Assembly: GCA_021228405.1 (NCBI GenBank)
Contig: JAJQRF010000004.1
Location: 372,001 to 436,000 of the forward strand
Reading direction: 5' to 3'
From: Pyrinomonadaceae bacterium
GTDB taxonomy: Bacteria > Acidobacteriota > Blastocatellia > Pyrinomonadales > Pyrinomonadaceae
DNA length: 64,000 bases
The notes below the pieces were generated by a model. That model saw nothing but the letters and a program-made list of their open reading frames with translations. It searched no databases and was not told where the DNA came from. The position numbers and the translations under genes are program-made. Shown in pieces: positions 1 to 8,815 of this stretch (positions are counted from its first letter, which is position 1; the number at the start of each line of letters is the position of its first letter).

Positions 1-14
1 TCACGCTGCGGAAA

Positions 15-195
15 GCAACTTTCATCCGATATGACCAACTTTCATCTGATATGAGCATCTTTCACAATGCTAAGAGCAACTTTCACGTGATATGAGCATC
101 TTTCATCTGATATAAGCATCTTTCAGAATAAAGTCTGTTCCGTCACGTGATATTTGCATCTGTCAAATGATTTCACCGTCTGTCAATTGACAGAT
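15..195. repeat. Array of about nine degenerate 20-bp direct repeats
   Basis: Units start at 15, 35, 55, 76, 96, 116, 136, 156 and 176, so the period is 20 bp with one 21-bp step. The best units read GCAACTTTCAYSTGATATGA or GCATCTTTCATCTGATATAA; units at 116-155 and the last two are eroded. There are no unique spacers, so it is not CRISPR. The array may continue left of the window. It ends in a perfect 14-bp palindrome (180-193, CTGTCAATTGACAG). The unit clearly resembles the 21-bp repeats at 60950-61117, on the same strand. The near-helical period suggests cooperative protein binding, which is inference. Confidence 0.85.
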
Positions 196-430
196 AAAAC
201 TCTTCATCGAAAAAAGTTCATTTGTTTATTTTTTTTTGCTCATTTTTATAATCGAAAATTATAAATACAGACAACTGTCCAACAGTCATCAATAATTTAT
301 CCCTTATGTATGCCTTGTATAGTGATTGTTTTACTTTATTTATTAATTAACTGTCAAGAAAAATATTGCGCGTTGAAATTCTTTCTGCTTCGCTATTGTG
401 ATTTGAATTTGTTAGCATCTAGCTTTTGCG
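196..430. other. AT-rich gap between repeat array and EamA gene
   Basis: About 235 bp with no plausible coding region on either strand. It is rich in A/T runs and presumably holds the promoter of the transporter gene, but no pair of -35/-10 boxes stands out enough to call. Confidence 0.5.
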
Positions 431-1360
431 ATGGAAAGCAGTTCGTCAAAATTGGATAAAGGTTATGCGCCGATTCTGGCACTGCTCGGCGTGCAGGCGT
501 TTTTCGGTTCTCTGCCTGTCTTCGGAAAGGTCGTTTTGAAGGTCATTCCGGCGTTTGCGCTGGTCGGGTTTCGCGTCGGGATTACGGCGTTGGCGTTGTT
601 TGCGTTTCTGCGGTTCAAAAATGAACTGGCGTTGGCGGACAAGCGCGATTACCTGCGGTTTTTCGGGTTGAGTTTTTTTGCGGTGACGTTTAATCAACTC
701 TTTTTTATCACGGGTTTGTCGCTCACGAAAGCGTCGAACACGTCGCTCTTGGCGGTCACGATTCCGCTTTTTACGCTCGGCATCGGCGCGGCAATCGGTG
801 CGGAGAAATTAAGAAAACGCAAGATTTTCGGCATCGTGCTGGCGGCGATCGGCGTGATTCTTCTGATCGATCCGCGCAACGCTTCATTTTCGTCGGAAAC
901 GACGCTCGGCGATTTTTTGATAATTCTCAACTCGCTCTGCTACGGAATTTATATTGCATTTTCAAAGGAACTCATCACGCGCAACGGTGCGTTGAGGTCG
1001 GTCGCGTGGGTGTTTATTTTCGCCTCGATCTTTGTCGTGCCGCTCGGTGTTTATTCGCTTCTGCAAGTCGATATTTACGCGGTCGAGGCGAAAATCTGGC
1101 TCGCGGTTTTGTATATCGGCGTGGTCGCAACCTTGCTTCCTTACCTGTTCAACGCGTGGGCTTTGGCGCGGGTCAATCCTTCGACGGTCGCGGTTTTCGT
1201 TTACCTGCAGCCGCTCATCGGTTTCGTGCTGGCGGTGTTTCTACTTGGCGAACCCGTCGGTTTTGTGGTAATAATTGCGGGAATATTAATTTTTACGGGC
1301 GTTTTTCTGGCGACAAAAAAATTTCGGCAAAGCGAAACCGAAATACTACATTTGACGTAG
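431..1360 (+). CDS. EamA/DMT-family transporter
   Basis: 309-residue inner-membrane protein with about ten hydrophobic helices in two homologous halves (roughly residues 14-147 and 163-297), the layout of the EamA (drug/metabolite transporter) family. Typical features are a Pro/Gly-rich first helix, the 'ASNTSLLAVTIPLF' stretch in the first half and 'NPSTVAVFVYLQPLIGF' in the second. Members export amino acids, metabolites or drugs; the substrate cannot be read from sequence. The start is the first ATG in frame, without a strong ribosome-binding site. A small STAS gene follows 23 bp downstream and may be co-transcribed. Confidence 0.88.
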   Translation: MESSSSKLDKGYAPILALLGVQAFFGSLPVFGKVVLKVIPAFALVGFRVGITALALFAFLRFKNELALADKRDYLRFFGLSFFAVTFNQLFFITGLSLTKASNTSLLAVTIPLFTLGIGAAIGAEKLRKRKIFGIVLAAIGVILLIDPRNASFSSETTLGDFLIILNSLCYGIYIAFSKELITRNGALRSVAWVFIFASIFVVPLGVYSLLQVDIYAVEAKIWLAVLYIGVVATLLPYLFNAWALARVNPSTVAVFVYLQPLIGFVLAVFLLGEPVGFVVIIAGILIFTGVFLATKKFRQSETEILHLT

Positions 1361-1383
1361 AAAAAGCATCAAACATAAAAGTT

Positions 1384-1668
1384 ATGCCGACACAAATTAC
1401 ACAGCTCGATGATGTCGAAAGAAATAAAACCGTTTTGCGCGTCGAAGGCGAGATGACTTTTGACGATGCCGTTCTGCTCGAAAAGATCGCGCTCCAAATG
1501 CGCGATGTCGGAAAGGACAACATCGTTTTAGACCTCGCCGACCTCGATTTTCTCGACAGCGAAAGCGCGCCCGTCCTCAAAAGAATGGAAGAAACTCACG
1601 GTTTCGAGATCGAAGGCATTCAGTTCTTCGTCCAAAACGTCATCAATGATACCGAGAGAATGAGTTAG
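1384..1668 (+). CDS. STAS-domain protein (SpoIIAA/anti-sigma antagonist type)
   Basis: 94 residues that make one STAS fold: an N-terminal strand pair ('TVLRVEGEMTFDDA'), a helix, then 'NIVLDLADLDFLDSESAPVL', which matches the strand-loop-helix that carries the phosphorylatable Ser in anti-sigma antagonists (Ser65 or Ser67 would be the candidate). I place the start at the ATG at 1384; a longer open frame overlapping the transporter gene is not expected to be translated. No kinase or phosphatase partner lies next to it, so the partner is unknown. Confidence 0.75.
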   Translation: MPTQITQLDDVERNKTVLRVEGEMTFDDAVLLEKIALQMRDVGKDNIVLDLADLDFLDSESAPVLKRMEETHGFEIEGIQFFVQNVINDTERMS

Positions 1669-1799
1669 GATTTTTTGCCCACGAAAGACACGAAAAGGAC
1701 GAAAAAAAGAAACTAAACCGTTAAGTTCATAAATCAATAGTTGGAATCGGCTTTTCACTGATTTTCGTTTCTCTCGTGTCTTTCGTGGGCAAAATCTCT
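1668..1799. repeat. Intergenic quasi-palindrome, 'CCCACGAAAGACACGAAA' type
   Basis: Arms of about 37 nt (near 1668-1706 and 1762-1798) are imperfect reverse complements: 'TTTGCCCACGAAAGACACG' on the left and 'CGTGTCTTTCGTGGGCAAA' on the right. The pair fills nearly the whole gap between the STAS gene and lpxD. A near-identical element lies at 59269-59379, so this is a dispersed repeat family. It could fold as a long RNA hairpin and terminate or stabilise the upstream transcript. Confidence 0.85.
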
Positions 1800-1836
1800 A
1801 TTTGACTAAATCGAAAGGTTATTCAAAAATTTCGGT

Positions 1837-2838
1837 ATGAAGATTGTAGAAATTGCCGAATTTTTGAACGGGATTCTGATCGGCGAAGGCGAAACGGAAA
1901 TCAACAACATCGCAAGTCTGGATGCGGCAAAGGCGGGCGAAATATCGTTTCTCGACAAAGCCGATGCCGGATTTTCCACGAATGCTTCGTGTCTTTTAGT
2001 CCCCGAAAACTTCACGGCGGAAACTTCCCTTTCAATTATCAAAGTAAAAAATCCGAAGCTCGCTTTTGCGAAGATCGCCGCGCAAATTTTGCCGCGCAAG
2101 CATAATTTCGATTGGCATTCGTCCGCCGTAATTTCGGAAGATGCAACGGTCAAAGCAAGATTTATCGGCGCGTTTGCAACCATCGGCGAGCATACGCAGA
2201 TCGGCGAAGACGTTGAAATTCACGACGGCGTGCGCATCGGTAAGAATGTTTCTATCGGCAGATCGACCGTTATTTTTCCTAATTGCGTCATCTACGATAA
2301 TGTTTCCATCGGCGAAAACTGTATCTTTCACGCGGGCGCGGTAATCGGTGCTGACGGCTTCGGCTTTGTGCGCGACGGCGCGAACGGTTACGTCAAGTTT
2401 CCGCAGGTCGGCACGGTTTCGATCGGTGACGATGTCGAGATCGGCGCAAATACCTGCATCGACCGCGGCGCGTTGGGCGAAACCGTCATCGGCAACGGCA
2501 CGAAGATCGATAATCTGGTTCAGATCGCGCATAACGTCAAAATCGGCGAGCGCGTCGTGATCGCTTCGCAGACGGGAATTTCGGGTTCGACCGTCATCGA
2601 AAGCGATTGCGTGATCGGCGGACAGGTCGGAATGGGCGACCACGCAACCGTCAAAACGGGTGCGATCATCGGTTCGCAAGCCGGAGTTTTGCCGGGCAAG
2701 ATCGTTCGGAGCGGCGTTTGGTGGGGAACGCCCGTTCAGCCGCTCGACGAATACAAACGACAAAACGCGATGGTCAAGGGTCTTGGGCGTTTGCGCGAGG
2801 AAGTAAAGGAAATTAAGAAAAAACTGACTGAAAAGTAA
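1837..2838 (+). CDS. lpxD: UDP-3-O-acylglucosamine N-acyltransferase (LpxD)
   Basis: Adds the second acyl chain, from acyl-ACP, to UDP-3-O-acyl-glucosamine, the third step of lipid A synthesis in the cytoplasm. The 333 residues show the family order: an N-terminal uridine-binding domain (1-100), a left-handed beta helix of hexapeptide repeats (about 105-290, many I/V-G-x-x units) and a C-terminal Lys/Glu-rich helix. His232 in 'QIAHNV' matches the catalytic histidine of the family, and 'GADGFGF' (171-177) is also typical. Length is normal. Other lipid A genes in the window are lpxB at 3485-4675 and lpxC at 55474-56355. Confidence 0.96.
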   Translation: MKIVEIAEFLNGILIGEGETEINNIASLDAAKAGEISFLDKADAGFSTNASCLLVPENFTAETSLSIIKVKNPKLAFAKIAAQILPRKHNFDWHSSAVISEDATVKARFIGAFATIGEHTQIGEDVEIHDGVRIGKNVSIGRSTVIFPNCVIYDNVSIGENCIFHAGAVIGADGFGFVRDGANGYVKFPQVGTVSIGDDVEIGANTCIDRGALGETVIGNGTKIDNLVQIAHNVKIGERVVIASQTGISGSTVIESDCVIGGQVGMGDHATVKTGAIIGSQAGVLPGKIVRSGVWWGTPVQPLDEYKRQNAMVKGLGRLREEVKEIKKKLTEK

Positions 2839-2910
2839 TCCGGAATTACATTTTTATCGGGAAATCCTGTAGTATTTTTCATATATCTGTCTAAAAGGAT
2901 CAAACGGAAG

Positions 2911-3507
2911 ATGAACTACAGAGCATTAACTGTATTTCTTCTGCTTTTCTTTTTTTCTCTCTCAAACGCCGTCGGTCAGGATAAGACTGAATGGAAAAGG
3001 CTCGAAGAGGAAAGAAAAAAAGCCGAGGAACTGCAACGAACGAACAAGGTAATTTTGGGAAATATCGCTTCCTTTCGCGAAGCAAACGAAGTTTTCGATC
3101 TCGATTTTTTTCTGCCCGATACGCGCGATTCGTGGACGGTCAGCATCAGCGAAAAGGCAGGTTTGACAGGTAAAAATAAACTGCTTGCCGCGATCAACTC
3201 GAACGGCAATTATCTGTGTCATCCGCGCACCTTCGATATTGCAAAAAACATTCTCACGAACGATGTTTTCGACGAAATAAACAATCTCGTCCGCCGTCAG
3301 AAATTTCTTCTCAACGCATCGGTTCTGTATGACGAAACCAACCCGCCGGAAAACTGCGCGGAATGTTCGACCGAAGTTTTGACGATCGCGCGAAAGACGA
3401 AAAAATCCGTCATCAAAGACATTTACAACGTCAAAACGCTTGCCGCGTCGGATGCAAATTTACAGGAAATTTACGAAAAAGTTCTCAGTTCGGCGGCGTG
3501 CCAGTAA
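2911..3507 (+). CDS. Secreted protein of unknown function
   Basis: 198 residues with a clear Sec signal peptide (hydrophobic 6-20, cleavage near 'NAVGQ'), then a short charged helix rich in Glu, Lys and Arg (about 25-45) and a mixed alpha/beta remainder. A 'CAEC' pair sits near residue 150. I do not recognise the family. Ribosome-binding site GGAAG lies directly before the ATG. The 3' end overlaps the 3' end of the convergent lpxB gene by 23 bp. It is likely periplasmic. Confidence 0.7.
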   Translation: MNYRALTVFLLLFFFSLSNAVGQDKTEWKRLEEERKKAEELQRTNKVILGNIASFREANEVFDLDFFLPDTRDSWTVSISEKAGLTGKNKLLAAINSNGNYLCHPRTFDIAKNILTNDVFDEINNLVRRQKFLLNASVLYDETNPPENCAECSTEVLTIARKTKKSVIKDIYNVKTLAASDANLQEIYEKVLSSAACQ

Positions 3508-4675
3508 GTTTTTTTAAAATCGCTTCGGCGGCGCGGCGAGAGGCTCCGCCGTGTCCGAGTTTTTCGGCGACCGCGTGAAGTCTGGCGCGGAATTTTCGAT
3601 TTTCTTCCGCTTCCAAAAGCCGGAAAAGTTCGTCCGCCAAACTCGCGGGCGTGAAATCGTCCTGAATCAACTCCTTCGCCAAACGCTCTTCCGCGATCAG
3701 ATTTATCAGACCGAAATGTTCGACCGATATTAACGGGCGCAGAAGTTTGTAATTAAGAGCCGAAGTTTTGTAAACGATCGCCATCGGCGTTCCGATGATT
3801 CCCGTTTCGAGTGTTGCCGTTCCGCTCGTCACGGCGGCGGCATCGGAAGCATTGAGGGCTTCGTGCGTTTCGCCCTGAACCGTTAAGAGTTTTACTTTTG
3901 AAAGATCGGATTTAACGAGATGTCTGGCTTCTTCAAGCTCGGAAATTTTACGGTTTCCCGCCAGCGCAACGATGAATTGAATTTCCGTTTTTTTTTCCGT
4001 CATTGTCGCGGCGGTTTCGAGCAGAACGGGCAGAATCCGCACGATTTCTTTATGACGACTGCCGGGCAAAAGCGTCACGATCGGCTTTTCCGCATCGAGT
4101 TTATGTTTCGCGCAAAATTCCGCTTTCGTCAGTTCCGAATGAATTTCCCTGACGGTCGGATTCCCGACATATTCGACGTGCCCGATTCCCTGCCGCGCAT
4201 ACCAATCTTTTTCAAACGGCAGAATCGTAAGCAACAGATCGACGTGATTCGCGATGGTTTTCTTGCGGTATTTGCGCCACGCCCAAAGCTGTGGAGAGAT
4301 GTAGTAGAAAACTTTGATTCCCGCTTTTTTGAGCGGTTTGGCGAGTTTTAAATTGAAGTCGGGAAAATCGACGAGAACGACGGCATCGGTTTTCCGCGCG
4401 ATCGCTTCGCGTTTCAATTTCTGAAATGCCTTCCAAAACATCGGCAAAGCCTTTCCGATCTCGGGTAGTCCGACGATCGAAAAATCCGCCGAATCGACGA
4501 TGGTTTCAACTCCCGTTTCCGCCAAACGGTGTCCCGTTGCGCCGTAAAATTGAAAATCCGTTTCGGGCGCGAGTTCGCGGAGTTTTTTAACAAGCTTTGC
4601 CGCGTGCGTGTCACCCGAAGGCTCGCCCGTGACGATCAGGATTTTCAGTTTTCGTTTTTCCGTAAAATCAGGCAT
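3485..4675 (-). CDS. lpxB: Lipid-A-disaccharide synthase (LpxB)
   Basis: Glycosyltransferase of family GT19 that condenses UDP-2,3-diacylglucosamine with lipid X to form the lipid A disaccharide at the inner face of the membrane. The 396 residues begin with the diagnostic 'GEPSGDTHAAKLVKKL' (17-32) and 'YGATGH', and include 'VDFPDFNLKLAK', 'YYISPQLWAWRKYR' and 'LLPGSRHKEI', all LpxB signatures; 'SGTATLETGIIGTPMAIVYKTS' region marks the nucleotide-sugar site. Length is normal. It runs against the unknown gene at 2911-3507 and is separated from lpxD, unlike the lpxD-fabZ-lpxA-lpxB order of enterobacteria. Confidence 0.96.
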   Translation of the reverse strand: MPDFTEKRKLKILIVTGEPSGDTHAAKLVKKLRELAPETDFQFYGATGHRLAETGVETIVDSADFSIVGLPEIGKALPMFWKAFQKLKREAIARKTDAVVLVDFPDFNLKLAKPLKKAGIKVFYYISPQLWAWRKYRKKTIANHVDLLLTILPFEKDWYARQGIGHVEYVGNPTVREIHSELTKAEFCAKHKLDAEKPIVTLLPGSRHKEIVRILPVLLETAATMTEKKTEIQFIVALAGNRKISELEEARHLVKSDLSKVKLLTVQGETHEALNASDAAAVTSGTATLETGIIGTPMAIVYKTSALNYKLLRPLISVEHFGLINLIAEERLAKELIQDDFTPASLADELFRLLEAEENRKFRARLHAVAEKLGHGGASRRAAEAILKKLTGTPPN

Positions 4676-4878
4676 TTGAAGATTTATTTCCGTTCGGTCA
4701 ACCTTTTTTTAATTTCCGAGCATCAAAGCAGTTGTTTTTCGGCAAAATTCGGCTTTACATCTTTAACTGCTTGCAGAACACATTTTTTACGCTTAAAATG
4801 CAAAGTTTGTGCTAATGGCAAATTATATTTCAGATGTTGCCCACAATTCTATTTTAAATCGTTTTTTTGGAGGAGTTT

Positions 4879-7497
4879 GTGAAATTTCGCAATCTTATTC
4901 TACTAGCAATTATTCTTTTTTCGGCAAATATTTCAAGGGTTTCGGCGCAGGTTGATGCGGTCGTCGGGCAGATTTCCAATTCCAACACCGATTCTTTCGT
5001 GCGCGGAATGAGCGGCAACGGCAGATTTGCCGTCATCGAATCGCGTGGAAACATTGCCACCTACAATCCCCGCAACGAAGACGGAAGTTCTGAAATTTTT
5101 CTTTTCGATTATGCCCAACGGCGCATTTTTCAAATCACCGACACCAAATCTCTGCGAACCGACACGACTTTAACCTACAATTTTACAAACATCAAAGTCG
5201 AAATCTCGAACGTTCGCCCGGTCATCAGCAACGACGGACGCTGGATCACTTTCGGCTCCAATGCGACGACCTCGACCCCGACGAATCCGAACAGCACCAA
5301 CCCGGGAAATTTCGACGCGGAATCGTTCAATGTCACGGCAGGAACTCCGCCCGTGACGACGAATGTGCTGACCGCCGACGCGAATCGGGAAATCTGGCTT
5401 TATGAAATTCCGCCTGTTCCGGCGGTCGCCAATCTTTCAGCGGGCGACGAAATTCCTTTTACGGATTTGAGCACGGGAACTTTTACCAGAGTTACGAATA
5501 CGGCGGCAAGCAATCTGCCCGCGGCGGGAACTTCGACGCAGGGACCGACCGTTGCGGATGATAATCACGACCCGTCCATCAGTGATGACGGAAGTGTGAT
5601 CGCTTTCGTTTCCTCGCGAAACCTGGTTGGCACGAGCAATCAATCGCCGAACGTCAATGACGAAATTTTTACTTATTTGAGAACGTCGAACCTGTTTGCA
5701 CAGGTCACGGTCACGCCGCGCGGAACGATTTCGTCGCCGATCTACAATTCTGCGCCGACTATTTCGGGAGCAGGAAACAGGGTTGCGTTCGTTTCGACAG
5801 GCGACAACCCGGTAGCCGGAATGACGGGCGGAACGAATGCGGATCGGAACGAAGAGGTTTTTTATACCGATCTGGACGCGACAGGCAACGCGACAGGAAC
5901 CAAGAAACAATTGACCGTCACGACTCCGAACAATGTCGGCGATATTGTCAATATCTGGGATTTGGGCAGAAGAATGAGCCGCGACGGGCGTTACATCGCG
6001 CTCGACTCGTATGCCGATCTCGACACGTCGGGCAGTCCGATCCAGACGGCTTTCGGGCTTTATCTTTTCGACATCGCTACCGATACGCCCGTAATCAAGG
6101 AAATCGGACCGAAAAGCAATGCCGACGCAGCGGCTTCGGGCGGCGATTTGAATCGTTTTCCCGGCTTTACCGATTATGACATCACGGGAAAACCGCTGAG
6201 TTTGGTGTTGCAAACACGCCAAAATATAAAAGCTGACGGAACGGTGGCAACGACCGAATCGGAAGGATTAAACCCGGACGCGACGCGCCCGGGACAAATC
6301 TATAAATATCCGATTACAATACCGCCGCCAAGCAATCCGCCTTTGCCGGATGAGCCGCAAACTTTTTCATTTATCAGATTGTCGAAATTCCCCACTCCGA
6401 CTTTCCTTTTGCCGTCAGTTCAGGCAGTGACAACCGACAGTTTCAGAAGATTAGGCTTTAATCTGGCTTATATTGAAGTCGGTTCAGGAAATCCCGACGC
6501 GGCTTCCGAAGCGTATTATTTACTGACACCGAAGGCGGAAGCGCAAATTCCGGCAAATTTTAATTTTTCGACTGGAGCGACGAAGATTCCGGTTTCGCCG
6601 ACAATGGTTCCGACACCGAGTCCGACACCAACTCCTTCTCCGACCGCGACACCAACGCCGACCCCGACTCCGACTCCCAATCCGAGTCCGACGGCAACGC
6701 CAACCCCGACCCCGACTCCGACCCCGGTGACACCGCCGGCAGTCTTCGGACTTGCGCCGGGAATGGCGGCGTTCGTTAATTTCGATTCGGGTCCGAATAC
6801 ACCCGTCGTCGCCAGATCAGCCGTCGGTTCGCTCGACCGGAGTTTTACGCTCCCGATCGAATTGAGCGGTGTAACAATGACGATCAGAGGCGTTGCGTGC
6901 GGACTTCGTTCGGTTAGTTCACGGCAGATCGAATTTGTCGTTCCGCCCGGCTTGACAGGCTCCGCCGCCGGCACTTCGTATCCGTTGGTCATCAATAACA
7001 ACGGAACCGTGACGAAAGGAACCGTGATACTGGTTCCGGCACGACCCGACATTTACACGGACGCGCCGCGCACCGATCTCGATCTGGTTTTCCCGTTTAC
7101 GCGGGCGAGGGCATTTGATGTCACGGAAAGAGTCGCCACGCGGGAACCTTTCGCCGTTCGGAGTTTGCGGGGAACATCTTACAGGCGGCGGCTAAAACTG
7201 GTCGGTGCGACTGCCGCCAAACTGCCCGCCCCGACGATTCTAAGACTGTATCTGACAGGAGCGAACAGCGCATTGGTCACGGCGAGCGATATTTCGGTCA
7301 GGATCGGCAGTCAGACGATTAGCGGAACATCGATAAAATCGAATCCGGTGCTGGTTGCGCCGGGTATTTATACCATCGACTTCGAGCTTCCGGCGGCATT
7401 AGCCGCGGCGGAGAATCAGCCGGTGGTGGTGAGTATCGGGCAGATTTACCAGTCGCGGCTCGACGACACTGCTCCTTTTCTGTATTTTGTTGAATAA
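4879..7497 (+). CDS. Secreted PD40-propeller protein with PT-rich linker and Solibacter-type C-terminal domain
   Basis: 872 residues from a GTG start; GGAGGAG at 4869-4875 selects this codon over the in-frame TTG at 4867. A signal peptide ends near 'RVSAQ'. Residues about 30-500 hold repeated WD40-like PD40 (TolB-type) blades, with recurring 'ISDDGS..AFVS', 'ISNDGRWITF' and 'MSRDGRYIAL' motifs. A Pro-Thr-Ser linker of about 45 residues (roughly 574-620) follows, then a domain with the style of TIGR03437 ('MTIRGVACGLRSVSSRQIEF') that is common in secreted acidobacterial proteins. It probably sits at or outside the outer membrane; its ligand is unknown. A strong terminator follows. Confidence 0.82.
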   Translation: MKFRNLILLAIILFSANISRVSAQVDAVVGQISNSNTDSFVRGMSGNGRFAVIESRGNIATYNPRNEDGSSEIFLFDYAQRRIFQITDTKSLRTDTTLTYNFTNIKVEISNVRPVISNDGRWITFGSNATTSTPTNPNSTNPGNFDAESFNVTAGTPPVTTNVLTADANREIWLYEIPPVPAVANLSAGDEIPFTDLSTGTFTRVTNTAASNLPAAGTSTQGPTVADDNHDPSISDDGSVIAFVSSRNLVGTSNQSPNVNDEIFTYLRTSNLFAQVTVTPRGTISSPIYNSAPTISGAGNRVAFVSTGDNPVAGMTGGTNADRNEEVFYTDLDATGNATGTKKQLTVTTPNNVGDIVNIWDLGRRMSRDGRYIALDSYADLDTSGSPIQTAFGLYLFDIATDTPVIKEIGPKSNADAAASGGDLNRFPGFTDYDITGKPLSLVLQTRQNIKADGTVATTESEGLNPDATRPGQIYKYPITIPPPSNPPLPDEPQTFSFIRLSKFPTPTFLLPSVQAVTTDSFRRLGFNLAYIEVGSGNPDAASEAYYLLTPKAEAQIPANFNFSTGATKIPVSPTMVPTPSPTPTPSPTATPTPTPTPTPNPSPTATPTPTPTPTPVTPPAVFGLAPGMAAFVNFDSGPNTPVVARSAVGSLDRSFTLPIELSGVTMTIRGVACGLRSVSSRQIEFVVPPGLTGSAAGTSYPLVINNNGTVTKGTVILVPARPDIYTDAPRTDLDLVFPFTRARAFDVTERVATREPFAVRSLRGTSYRRRLKLVGATAAKLPAPTILRLYLTGANSALVTASDISVRIGSQTISGTSIKSNPVLVAPGIYTIDFELPAALAAAENQPVVVSIGQIYQSRLDDTAPFLYFVE

Positions 7498-7510
7498 AAA
7501 TCAGCCTCGA

Positions 7511-7550
7511 AAGAAAAACGGCGAACTTAAAAGTTCGCCGTTTTTCTTTT
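7511..7550 (+). terminator. Rho-independent terminator after the PD40 gene
   Basis: A perfect 18-bp inverted repeat (7511-7528 and 7531-7548, core ACGGCGAACTT) with a tiny loop, followed on the plus strand by a T-rich run (TTTTTCTTTT). It is symmetric enough to act on both strands, but only the plus-strand gene ends here. Confidence 0.92.
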
Positions 7551-7736
7551 GTTCGGAATAATTAATAGTAATAGCTTGATAAGTACCAATCTTGCGAAAG
7601 GTATCTCTATGTATTATTCTAAGACTCGAAACGAAACTATTTTACGGCTTTTTACACGGTTTCGGATTTCACGGCAATTAATACAATAAAATTAAAAAAT
7701 TCTTCTTTTCAAGCCACAGGAGTTTATCAAAACAAT

Positions 7737-8720
7737 ATGTCAAATAAAGATGTCAACACAATGAAAATATCGCCGAAAGTGTGGAAAAACGGCGAGTTGA
7801 TCGATTGGAACGATGCGCGGATTCACGTTATGTCGCACGTTGTAAATTACGGTTCGAGCGTTTTTGAAGGCATTCGCTGTTATCAAACGACGCAGGGTTC
7901 GGCGGTTTTCCGGCTTCGTGAACATATGAAACGGCTCATCAATTCCGCCAAAATTTACCGGATGGATTCGGGTTTCGATCTCGATCAGTTTTGTGATGCG
8001 ACAGTCAATTTAATCAATGAAAGCGGTTTGGAAGAATGTTATATCCGCCCGGTCATCTTTCGCGGTTTGAATGAAGAAAAACCCGCTTTCGGAGTCAATC
8101 CGTTCCCGAATCCGATCGATTCATATATCGCCGTCTGGCAATGGGGTAAATATCTCGGCGAAGAAGCCCTCGAAAACGGGATCGACGTTTGCGTTTCAAG
8201 TTGGTCGCGCATTACGTCAAATTCGATGCCGACGATGGCGAAAGCCGGTGCGAACTATATGAATTCGCAGCTTATCAAAATGGAAGCGATCCTGGGCGGT
8301 TTTGCCGAGGGAATTGCACTCGACGACCGCGGCTATGTTTCCGAAGGTTCGGGCGAAAATCTTTTCCTCGTCAACGACGGAAAACTCATTACACCGCCGC
8401 TCGGGGCGGCGATCCTGCCCGGCATTACACGCGATTCGGTAATTCAGATTGCGAAAGACTTAGGCATCGAAGTTCAGGAAACGACTATCCAACGAGCCGC
8501 GCTTTACCTCGCCGACGAACTGTTTTTCACGGGAACTGCCGCCGAAATTTCGCCGATCCGTTCGGTTGATCGGATTACCATCGGTTCAGGCAAACGCGGC
8601 GAAGTGACGAAACTTTTGCAGGAAGAATTTTTCAAGATCATTCGCGCCGAACGTCCCGCGCCGAATAATGCCGAATGGCTGACCTTTATCAATCAGGAAA
8701 AAAAAACGGTAGCGGCATAA
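7737..8720 (+). CDS. ilvE: Branched-chain amino acid aminotransferase
   Basis: PLP enzyme of fold type IV that swaps amino groups between Leu/Ile/Val and 2-oxoglutarate, used in both synthesis and breakdown. The 327 residues carry the class signature: '[16 protein letters not shown]' at the start, 'YIRPVIFRG', Lys169 in '[11 protein letters not shown]' as the PLP lysine, '[19 protein letters not shown]', 'PGITRDSV' and '[13 protein letters not shown]'. I keep the ATG at 7737 (AGGAG about 13 nt upstream); Met at residue 9 is an alternative. No other ilv/leu gene is adjacent, so it may serve catabolism along with the acyl-CoA genes further on. Confidence 0.93.
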   Translation: MSNKDVNTMKISPKVWKNGELIDWNDARIHVMSHVVNYGSSVFEGIRCYQTTQGSAVFRLREHMKRLINSAKIYRMDSGFDLDQFCDATVNLINESGLEECYIRPVIFRGLNEEKPAFGVNPFPNPIDSYIAVWQWGKYLGEEALENGIDVCVSSWSRITSNSMPTMAKAGANYMNSQLIKMEAILGGFAEGIALDDRGYVSEGSGENLFLVNDGKLITPPLGAAILPGITRDSVIQIAKDLGIEVQETTIQRAALYLADELFFTGTAAEISPIRSVDRITIGSGKRGEVTKLLQEEFFKIIRAERPAPNNAEWLTFINQEKKTVAA

Positions 8721-8736
8721 ATTGAAGACATTCGTG

Positions 8737-8810
8737 AAACAACGATTGACGCGGATTTTCGCAGATTAAAAATAATCGGTGACAGTTCGCGTCAATCGTT
8801 GTTTTATTTT
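8737..8810. repeat. Palindromic intergenic element, 'AACGATTGACGCGGAT' type
   Basis: A perfect 17-bp inverted repeat (8737-8753 and 8788-8804; AAACAACGATTGACGCG) with a 34-nt loop and a T-rich tail GTTTTATTTT. It fills the gap between ilvE and the next gene. The left arm recurs almost exactly at 32207-32225. It could end the ilvE transcript. Confidence 0.85.
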
Positions 8811-8815
8811 ACTTA

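Noticed and set aside
15-195. CRISPR array
   Set aside because: Repeats are contiguous and 20 bp with no unique spacers, and no cas genes are in the window. The same holds for 60950-61135.
2032-2763. 243-codon minus-strand frame opposite lpxD
   Set aside because: lpxD has the complete hexapeptide pattern; the shadow frame has none.
5437-6222. 261-codon minus-strand frame, Arg-rich
   Set aside because: Shadow of the PD40 gene; composition is typical of antisense frames.
6516-7052. Minus-strand frame with a long Gly-Val repeat
   Set aside because: Reverse reading of the Pro-Thr linker of the PD40 gene.
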